A stretch of DNA of 8,696 nucleotides, taken from Brevundimonas sp. Lineage in GTDB: Bacteria; Pseudomonadota; Alphaproteobacteria; Caulobacterales; Caulobacteraceae. The DNA is taken from positions 1-8,696 of the forward strand of contig NZ_JAVHLH010000114.1 of NCBI RefSeq assembly GCF_031082345.1, written 5' to 3'. The notes under the pieces were generated by a model. It did not search any database. It was given only the letters and a program-made list of their open reading frames with translations, and had not been told where the DNA came from. Below are positions 1 to 4,860 of this stretch, piece by piece. The translations under genes and the position numbers were made by a program. Each line of letters opens with the position of its first letter. Position 1 is the stretch's first letter.

Positions 1-576
1 CTCCGCGGGCTGCTGCGGCCGCGGCGCGGTGCGGGCCCAGGGCGGGCCGTCGGGGCGGGACAGATGGCGCTCGTAGTCCACGGCGGCGCCGGGCGCCGCG
101 TAACCGGGGAAGGCGTAGCCGCTGTCGGCGAAATACGGATCGTAGCCCGCGCCATAGCCGTAGCGGTATCCGTACGGGTCGTTCTCGGACTGGCGGACGC
201 TGATATCCAGCCGGCCGCTCTCCCCGATCGGCAGGGACACCGCCGCCGCGTAGTCGCGATAGCCTCCGGTGCCGACGCCGAGGCTGACCTCGCCGTGCGG
301 CTGGCGATCGTCGCGCCACACCGGCGCGGCGTCATCGTAGGGGGTGGGGCCCGACGAACGGGCCGCCAGCCACTGCGCAATCTGCGCGTCGGTGCTAAGG
401 CCGTGCGGAGTTGTCGACTGGGCGGCGCCGCTGACCGCCGGCGCGACCGGGGCCTCGGCGCCGTCGAGGACCACCATGGTGGCTGGCGCGGTGCTCATGG
501 CGCTGTCCTGATCCGGACCGTCCGGAGACGGCGTCGGGGCGACCGCCAGGGCCGTCAGCAGCAAGGGGATCAGCAT
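1..576 (-). CDS. Exported Gly/Tyr-rich hypothetical protein (partial, runs off left edge)
   Basis: The frame opens with ATG at 576 and stays open for 192 codons to base 1, so the C-terminus lies outside the window. A GGAG ribosome-binding site (585-588) sits 8 nt before the ATG and supports this start. The first ~13 residues (MLIPLLLTALAVA) look like a short, weak signal peptide lacking a clear positive N-region, so export to the periplasm is likely but not certain. A low-complexity Pro/Ala/Thr stretch follows, then a segment around residues 95-130 with alternating polar and hydrophobic residues (GEVSLGVGTGGYRDYAAAVS, then RLDISVRQS) that could be beta-strands. Residues ~133-165 are rich in Tyr and Gly (DPYGYRYGYGAGYDPYF). 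It lies 49 nt downstream of msrB on the same strand, so co-transcription is possible. I do not recognise the family and assign no function. The strongest evidence that it is real is the long uninterrupted frame with a good ribosome-binding site. Confidence 0.72.
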   Translation of the reverse strand, partial: MLIPLLLTALAVAPTPSPDGPDQDSAMSTAPATMVVLDGAEAPVAPAVSGAAQSTTPHGLSTDAQIAQWLAARSSGPTPYDDAAPVWRDDRQPHGEVSLGVGTGGYRDYAAAVSLPIGESGRLDISVRQSENDPYGYRYGYGAGYDPYFADSGYAFPGYAAPGAAVDYERHLSRPDGPPWARTAPRPQQPAE

Positions 577-584
577 GGCGTCGT

Positions 585-588
585 CTCC
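585..588 (-). promoter_or_regulatory. Ribosome-binding site for the hypothetical gene
   Basis: GGAG on the minus strand lies 8 nt before the ATG at 576. It is one of the few good Shine-Dalgarno matches in the window and fixes the start of the partial gene. Confidence 0.55.
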
Positions 589-625
589 GGCGAGAAACCC
601 AGCCTAGCCTCAAATGCGGCCAAGG

Positions 626-1111
626 TCAGGCCGACCCGTCGCCGCGGCCGAGCGGATCGGGCAGCGGCTCGCCCTCGGGGACGAAGGCCAGGGCCACGGA
701 ATTGATGCAGTAGCGCAGCCCCGTCGGCGGCGGACCGTCCGGAAAGACATGACCCTGATGGCTGTCGCAGCGGGCGCAGCGCGTCTCCGTCCGGGTCATG
801 CCCAGCGACCGGTCGGTGATCGCCTTCACATGGGTGGGATCGACCGGCTCGGTGAAACTGGGCCAGCCGGTGCCGCTCTCGAACTTGGTCCCGGTGCGGA
901 ACAGCGGCAGGCCGCACTCGCGGCAGCAGAACACCCCGGCGCGCTTTTCGCCCAGCAGGGTGCCGCAGAACGGCGCCTCTGTGCCGTGGGCCAGCAGGAC
1001 GCGCTTCTCCTCCGGCGACAGATCGGCCTCCAGTCGCGCCCGCGCTTCGTCGTCGGGCGGGGTCAGGTCGAAACCGGAAGGCGAGCGCAGGGTCGGGGCG
1101 ATGTCGGGCAT
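626..1111 (-). CDS. msrB: Peptide-methionine (R)-S-oxide reductase MsrB
   Basis: MsrB reduces the R-epimer of methionine sulfoxide in proteins, repairing oxidative damage in the cytoplasm with thioredoxin as the usual donor. From the ATG at 1111 the product is 161 aa, a normal length for a single-domain MsrB. Visible family features are two zinc-binding CxxC pairs (C63/C66 in CRECG and C112/C115 in CARCDSHQGHVF), the GTGWPSF motif at residues 80-86, and the catalytic cysteine C135 in RYCINSVAL. No signal peptide is seen. An in-frame GTG at 1147 would add 12 residues (MAPSSGPSYFGT); it begins right beside the palindromic repeat, whose purine-rich arm mimics a ribosome-binding site, so I prefer the ATG although it has no good Shine-Dalgarno either. 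The gene lies downstream of the thiolase, separated by the repeat, so it probably has its own transcription unit or is reached by readthrough. Identity is secure; the exact start is not. Confidence 0.95.
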   Translation of the reverse strand: MPDIAPTLRSPSGFDLTPPDDEARARLEADLSPEEKRVLLAHGTEAPFCGTLLGEKRAGVFCCRECGLPLFRTGTKFESGTGWPSFTEPVDPTHVKAITDRSLGMTRTETRCARCDSHQGHVFPDGPPPTGLRYCINSVALAFVPEGEPLPDPLGRGDGSA

Positions 1112-1150
1112 GGTTCCGAAATAGGAAGGGCCGGACGAGGGTGCCACCCC

Positions 1151-1300
1151 CTTCTCCCTCCCCGCCCCGGGGAGGGATGTCGGCGCGAAGCGGCGACAGG
1201 GTGGGGACGGCTCGCCGAAACGCGCTTCGGCGCTCCGGTCAGACGGCCGCCCCCACCCGGTCGCTGCGCGACCACCCTCCCCGGACGGGGAGGGAGAGAC
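1151..1300. repeat. ~145-bp imperfect palindromic intergenic element (REP/MITE-like)
   Basis: Most of the msrB-thiolase gap is one large imperfect inverted repeat centred near 1224. The outer arms match exactly over ten bases (CTCCCTCCCC at 1154-1163 against its complement at 1287-1296). The inner arms pair imperfectly: GGGGAGGG, then TCGGCGCGAAGCGGCGAC and GGGTGGGGACGG on the left, against CCGCCCCCACCC, GGTCGCTGCGCGACCA and CCCTCCCC on the right. Three smaller hairpins are nested inside: 1156-1176 (8-bp stem), 1213-1232 (7-bp stem CGCCGAA/TTCGGCG, at the centre) and 1275-1294 (8-bp stem). No ORF with coding character lies in it. Known REP and MITE families have this architecture; copy number in this genome cannot be judged from one copy. 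On RNA it could stabilise or terminate the thiolase transcript 3' end. Confidence 0.7.
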
Positions 1301-1318
1301 GAAAGGACCTCTGTGGCC

Positions 1319-2500
1319 TCAGACCAACTCCACCGCCATCGCCACGGCCTCGCCGCCGCCGATGCACAGGCTGGCCACGCCCTTCTTGCCGCCGCGCGCC
1401 TGCAACGCCGCCAGCAGGGTCGCCAGAACCCGCGCGCCGGACGCGCCGATCGGATGCCCCAGGGCCGTCGCCCCGCCGTTCACGTTCAGCTTGTCGTGAG
1501 AAATGCCCAGCTCCTGCATGGCGATCATCGGCACCACGGCGAAGGCTTCGTTGATCTCCCACAGGTCGACGTCCTCGACCGACCAGCCCGCCTTCTTCAG
1601 CGCCTTCTGCATCGCCGGCACCGGGGCGGTGGTGAACAGGCCCGGCTCATGGGCGTGGGCCGAATGGCTGACGATCCGCGCCACGATCGGCAAGCCCAGG
1701 GCCCTGGCCACGCTCTCGCGGGTCATGACCACGGCCGCCGCCCCGTCCGAGATCGAGGCCGAGGAGGCGGCCGTGATCGTGCCGTCCTTGGCGAAGGCTG
1801 GCTTCAGGTTGGGGATCTTCTCCGGCATGGCCTTGCCGGGCTGTTCGTCCTCGCTGACCGTCTCCGTCCCCTTGCGGGTGGTCACCTCGACGGGGGTGAT
1901 CTCGGCCTTGAAGGCGCCAGAGGCGATGGCGTTGCGGGCGCGGGTCAGGCTCTCGATCGCATAGGCGTCCTGGGCCTCGCGGCTGAACTGATAGGTCCCG
2001 GCCGTGTCCTCGGCGAACGCGCCCATCGGCTTGCCGGGCGCATAGGCGTCCTCCAGCCCGTCCATCATCATCGAATCGACGATGACGTCATGGCCGATCC
2101 GGGCCCCGCCGCGGTGCTTGTTCATCAGATACGGCGCGCCGGTCATGCTCTCCATGCCGCCGGCCACGATCACGTCGGCGGTGCCGGCCGTCAGGGCGTC
2201 CGAGGCCATCATCACCGCCTGCAGGCCCGAGCCGCACATCTTGTTGACCGTGGTCGCCTCGACGTGGCGGCCGAGGCCGGCGCCCAACGCCGCCTGGCGC
2301 GCCGGGGCCTGACCCAGCCCCGCCGGCAGGACGCAACCCATATAGATCTGCTCGATCCTGGCCGGATCGATCCCGGCCCGCTCGACCGCCGCCTTGACCG
2401 CCGTCGCGCCCAGCTCTGTGGCCTTGGCGCCGGACAGGGCGCCCTGGAAACCGCCCATGGGCGTGCGGGCGAAGGAGCAGATGACGATCGGATCGGACAT
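1319..2500 (-). CDS. Acetyl-CoA C-acetyltransferase (biosynthetic-type thiolase)
   Basis: This cytoplasmic thiolase makes or cleaves acetoacetyl-CoA and, in this family, feeds polyhydroxybutyrate synthesis, ketone-body use or branched-chain amino-acid breakdown. The product is 393 aa, the full family length. The nucleophile is C89 in the NKMCGSGLQAV motif. The active-site NEAF is at 317-320, H349 lies in GGATALGHPIGASGAR, and the second catalytic cysteine C379 is in SLCIGGGEA, so all key residues are present. The loop TAASSASISDGAAA (243-256) and the overall style resemble the ACAT1/AtoB branch of degradative or ketolytic acetoacetyl-CoA thiolases. The ATG at 2500 is preceded by a modest AAGG ribosome-binding site 7 nt upstream. 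It is 75 nt downstream of the GST-like gene on the same strand and may share its transcript. The palindromic repeat follows its stop. I give no symbol because phaA, atoB and similar names cannot be separated by sequence alone. Confidence 0.95.
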   Translation of the reverse strand: MSDPIVICSFARTPMGGFQGALSGAKATELGATAVKAAVERAGIDPARIEQIYMGCVLPAGLGQAPARQAALGAGLGRHVEATTVNKMCGSGLQAVMMASDALTAGTADVIVAGGMESMTGAPYLMNKHRGGARIGHDVIVDSMMMDGLEDAYAPGKPMGAFAEDTAGTYQFSREAQDAYAIESLTRARNAIASGAFKAEITPVEVTTRKGTETVSEDEQPGKAMPEKIPNLKPAFAKDGTITAASSASISDGAAAVVMTRESVARALGLPIVARIVSHSAHAHEPGLFTTAPVPAMQKALKKAGWSVEDVDLWEINEAFAVVPMIAMQELGISHDKLNVNGGATALGHPIGASGARVLATLLAALQARGGKKGVASLCIGGGEAVAMAVELV

Positions 2501-2575
2501 GACGGTACCTTGGGGAGGGCGTTGGAAAATCGGGGGGCTAGATCGGCCCTTTGGACGCTCGGCGCAAGCGTGGGC

Positions 2576-3325
2576 CTAGCTTGGGGTCATCGGGCCGCGG
2601 CGGGGCGCGTCTCCGCCCCAACTGCGGGCGGCGGCGACGAAGCCGAACTCCGGAAGACGATCCCGGTGCGCCTTCACCGGCGTGCGCATCAGGGTCCGGG
2701 CCAAGGCGTTCAGCGGCCCCAGCGGCGTCTCCGCCTCGACCCGCTCCAGCCACGCCGCCAGCTTCGGCCAGCGGGCCGCGTCGACATTGACCTGCACCGC
2801 ACCGGCGTTGACGAAGGCCGGCGCCACGCTCAGGTCGGCGATCGATAGCGCGCCGAACAGGAAGCCGCTCTCCGGAACCTGGCTTTCAAGATAATCGAGG
2901 ATGCCGGGCAGTTCGACGTCGCGGGCGTGCTCGACCTTCGCCTGGTCGACCTCTCCGCCGAGGTATCGGGGCTTCAGGGCGATCTCGAAGAACAGCCGCC
3001 AGCCCAGCACGTCGAACAGACGGGTGTCGGCGAACTCCTCCAGCCAGCGCGCCCTGGCCCGCTGCACCGGATCGGCCGGCCACAGCGACGGCCCGGGCCG
3101 GGTCTCCTCGATGTACTGGACGATGACGCTGGAGTCGCACAGCGTCACCTCGCCCTCGACCCACACCGGAATGCGGCGCAGCGGGCTGATACGGTCGAAG
3201 TCGTCATTGCCCATCAGGCCGACGATCGGATCCAGCTGCACCTCGACGCCCTTCATGGCGCAGGCGGCCAGCACCTTGCGCACATAGGGCGAGACCGGAT
3301 TGCCGACGATGGTGACCGGCTCCAT
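2576..3325 (-). CDS. Glutathione S-transferase family protein
   Basis: A predicted cytoplasmic GST of 249 aa. The N-terminal thioredoxin-like domain (about residues 1-80) opens with a strand and the NPVSPYVRKV segment, where S12 is the probable glutathione-activating residue. The cis-proline is P53 in RRIPVW, and the gamma-glutamyl-binding motif is DSS at 64-66. The C-terminal helical domain (about 90-210) contains the conserved SIAD N-capping motif (161-164). The last ~35 residues (after about 212) form a tail beyond the usual fold and end in a Pro/Arg-rich stretch. The substrate is unknown: families with this layout conjugate, isomerise or dehalogenate electrophiles. The ATG lies 3 nt after the stop of the HxlR gene, with no strong ribosome-binding site of its own, which suggests translational coupling and shared control. 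Family call is firm; reaction is not known. Confidence 0.92.
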   Translation of the reverse strand: MEPVTIVGNPVSPYVRKVLAACAMKGVEVQLDPIVGLMGNDDFDRISPLRRIPVWVEGEVTLCDSSVIVQYIEETRPGPSLWPADPVQRARARWLEEFADTRLFDVLGWRLFFEIALKPRYLGGEVDQAKVEHARDVELPGILDYLESQVPESGFLFGALSIADLSVAPAFVNAGAVQVNVDAARWPKLAAWLERVEAETPLGPLNALARTLMRTPVKAHRDRLPEFGFVAAARSWGGDAPRRGPMTPS

Positions 3326-3328
3326 CGC

Positions 3329-3832
3329 TCAGGCGATCTCTTCGGCGGCCCGCTCGCGCGGCATCATCTCGCCGACCGTCGGACAGTCGCTGGCAAGGTT
3401 AAGCTGAATGTCCCGCGGCTTGACGATCTCGTTGCAGTGACCGCAGGCGATGCGCGGGGCCAGGTCATGGCCGCAGGTCGTGTGGATCATGGAGATTCCC
3501 GAATCCTCCTCGCCATAGACGTGCTTGGCCCCCCAGCCGTGCAGGGTGACCAGCACCCCGTACAGGTCCTTGCCCTTGGCGGTCAGGACGTACTCGTTGC
3601 GCGGCGGCCGCTCGGAATACAGCCGCGGCTCCAGCACCCCGTGCTGCACCAGACTTTTCAGTCGCGCCGCCAGCACGTTGCGGGCGACGCCCAGCCGCTC
3701 CTGCCACTGCTCGAACCGGCTGACCCCGTTGAAGGCGTCGCGGATGACCAGCAACGTCCACGGGTCGCCGATCACCTCCAGCGTCGCGGCGATCGAGCAG
3801 CTCTGGCGGGAGTAGTCTGCGGTGCGTCCCAT
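3329..3832 (-). CDS. HxlR-family winged-helix transcriptional regulator with Cys-rich tail
   Basis: A 167-aa DNA-binding regulator. Residues ~10-100 form the HxlR winged helix: SCSIAATLEVIGDPWTLLVI is the signature first helix, FEQWQERLGVARNVLAARLK the recognition region, and RPPRNEYVLTAKGKDL the wing. C12 is at the position of the single N-terminal cysteine used for redox or electrophile sensing in characterised members such as YodB and HypR. The tail (117-150) adds H117, C120, H122, C130, H132, C133 and C150 in an HTTCGH...CGHCNE pattern, like a small zinc ribbon. HxlR proteins act as homodimers on palindromes, and a perfect inverted repeat lies just upstream (3862-3880). The ATG at 3832 fits the usual family start, though no clear Shine-Dalgarno is visible. 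It is first in a cluster with the GST-like and thiolase genes and divergent from the thioesterase. Whether it represses or activates is inferred only. Confidence 0.93.
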   Translation of the reverse strand: MGRTADYSRQSCSIAATLEVIGDPWTLLVIRDAFNGVSRFEQWQERLGVARNVLAARLKSLVQHGVLEPRLYSERPPRNEYVLTAKGKDLYGVLVTLHGWGAKHVYGEEDSGISMIHTTCGHDLAPRIACGHCNEIVKPRDIQLNLASDCPTVGEMMPRERAAEEIA

Positions 3833-3861
3833 GACGGTAAAGGTGACCCCGCGTCAGGCTT

Positions 3862-3880
3862 TTGGCAAGAGGGTTGCCAA
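3862..3880. promoter_or_regulatory. Perfect inverted repeat, probable HxlR operator
   Basis: TTGGCAA (3862-3868), a 5-nt spacer GAGGG, then TTGCCAA (3874-3880): a perfect 7-5-7 palindrome, 30 nt upstream of the regulator start. Size and symmetry suit a dimeric winged-helix protein. It overlaps the downstream edge of the candidate -10 element and the expected transcription start, which would suit repression. That the neighbouring HxlR protein binds it is inference from position. Confidence 0.6.
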
Positions 3881-3903
3881 TCTAAACGCACTCAGTCAGT
3901 CTT
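3879..3903 (-). promoter_or_regulatory. Candidate promoter of the HxlR-GST-thiolase cluster
   Basis: On the minus strand AAGACTG (3897-3903), a 10-nt spacer, and TTTAGATT (3879-3886) partly match the alphaproteobacterial housekeeping consensus TTGACGS-N10-14-GCTANAWC (about 4 of 7 at each element). The -10 shares two bases with the inverted repeat. The match is modest; position is the better argument. Confidence 0.35.
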
Positions 3904-3960
3904 GTTTGGCTACGGACGCGCGGCGAACCCCCTCCCCGACGTATCCGGATCCCTCGACTG

Positions 3961-3986
3961 GGGCGGAAGGTTTCGGTCTTCCGCCC
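3961..3986. other. Stable hairpin in the thioesterase leader
   Basis: GGGCGGAAG (3961-3969) pairs perfectly with CTTCCGCCC (3978-3986): a 9-bp stem with an 8-nt loop, ending 28 nt before the thioesterase ATG. It is followed by GTCTTTCG, too few T residues for a convincing intrinsic terminator. It could be an attenuator, an mRNA 5' stabiliser, or a protein-binding palindrome between the divergent genes. No aptamer-like structure around it was recognised. Confidence 0.5.
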
Positions 3987-4014
3987 GTCTTTCGCTCAAG
4001 ATATTGCCGGACCC

Positions 4015-4860
4015 ATGACGCAGACCCTCGCCGAGGCCCTGACCCTGACCGACGACGGCGCCGGGGGGCTGACCGCCCGCCTCGACGGCGTCTTCTCCAA
4101 CGCCCCCCAGTCCGCGCCCCAGGAGCGCGGCGCGCCCTTCGGCGGCCTGATGGCGGCCCTGGCCGCCGGGGCCATGCGCCAGGGGCTGGGCCTCGAGACC
4201 CCGCTGCAGACCCTGACCATCCAGTACCTCGCCGCCGCCCGCTTCGAGGACATCGCCTTCCGCCCGGCGCTAAACCGCGGCGGCCGCAACGTCGCCTACG
4301 CCTCGGTCGCCGGCGGCCAGGGCGACCGGCTCGCCATCCAGGCGCTCGGAACCTACGGCCGCGACGTCGACGGGCCGGTCCTGACGCCCCTCGCCATCCC
4401 CGGCGGCCGGCCCGACGAGCTGGAGCCGACCCCGCTCGACACCGGCTTCGGCCCCTGGTTCACCCGCCACATCGACCACCGCTTCGTCGCCGGACCGAAA
4501 CTGTTCCGCGAGAACGCCGGCGGCGCCCCCGAACTCGGCTGCTGGATGCGGACCGTCGACGCCGCGCCCCTCGATGAGGCCCGGCTGCTGTTCCTGCTCG
4601 ACGGCCTGTACCCGACCTATTTCACCGCCTTGCCCGCGCCCCCGATCATCTCGGCCAGCATCGATCTCCGGGCCGACCTGCTGACCGCGATCACCCCGGA
4701 GACCTCGCCGGAGGGCTGGGCGTATTTCCACTTCACCAGCCGCGACGTCGGCGGCGGCTGGGCGGTCGAGGACGGCGTCGCCCACGCCCCCGACGGCCGC
4801 CCCATCGCCCTGGTCCGCCAGCGCCGCAAGCTGATGCCGTCGCGCGGACCTACTTCCTGA
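4015..4860 (+). CDS. Acyl-CoA thioesterase-like protein (double-hotdog)
   Basis: A 281-aa protein of the TesB-like thioesterase superfamily (4HBT_3 type), predicted to hydrolyse acyl-CoA to free acid and CoA in the cytoplasm. The N-terminal hotdog (about 20-120) contains the central helix GGLMAALAAGAM (43-54), the strand LTIQYLAAARF (67-77) and NRGGRNVAYASV (88-99). The C-terminal hotdog (about 145-275) contains SASIDLRADLL (213-223) and the diagnostic end WAVEDGVAHAPDGRPIALVRQ (249-269), the usual arrangement in this family where a final-strand Gln ends the second fold. No signal peptide is present. The ATG at 4015 has only a weak GGA 5 nt upstream. It is the only plus-strand gene here, divergent from HxlR with a 182-nt shared region, and its last 11 bp overlap the end of the S9 peptidase gene. 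Natural substrate cannot be read from sequence. Confidence 0.88.
   Translation: MTQTLAEALTLTDDGAGGLTARLDGVFSNAPQSAPQERGAPFGGLMAALAAGAMRQGLGLETPLQTLTIQYLAAARFEDIAFRPALNRGGRNVAYASVAGGQGDRLAIQALGTYGRDVDGPVLTPLAIPGGRPDELEPTPLDTGFGPWFTRHIDHRFVAGPKLFRENAGGAPELGCWMRTVDAAPLDEARLLFLLDGLYPTYFTALPAPPIISASIDLRADLLTAITPETSPEGWAYFHFTSRDVGGGWAVEDGVAHAPDGRPIALVRQRRKLMPSRGPTS

Noticed and set aside
64..705. Plus-strand open frame of 213 codons at the left edge
   Set aside because: It is opposite the exported hypothetical gene, which has a good ribosome-binding site and an uninterrupted frame to the window edge. The plus-strand product is Arg/Gly/Ala-biased.
614..2848. Long plus-strand open frame of 744 codons
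   Set aside because: It lies antisense to msrB, thiolase and GST, whose products carry full catalytic motifs. Its translation is a repetitive Arg/Gly/Ala-rich sequence with no recognisable domain, as expected for a shadow frame in GC-rich DNA.
3961..3995. Intrinsic terminator at the leader hairpin
   Set aside because: The stem is strong but only a short, interrupted T run follows, and it lies upstream of the gene on its own strand with no upstream plus-strand gene to terminate.
3822..4577. Plus-strand open frame of 251 codons overlapping the thioesterase start
   Set aside because: It is out of frame with the thioesterase, crosses the regulatory region, and becomes an Arg/Pro-rich shadow.
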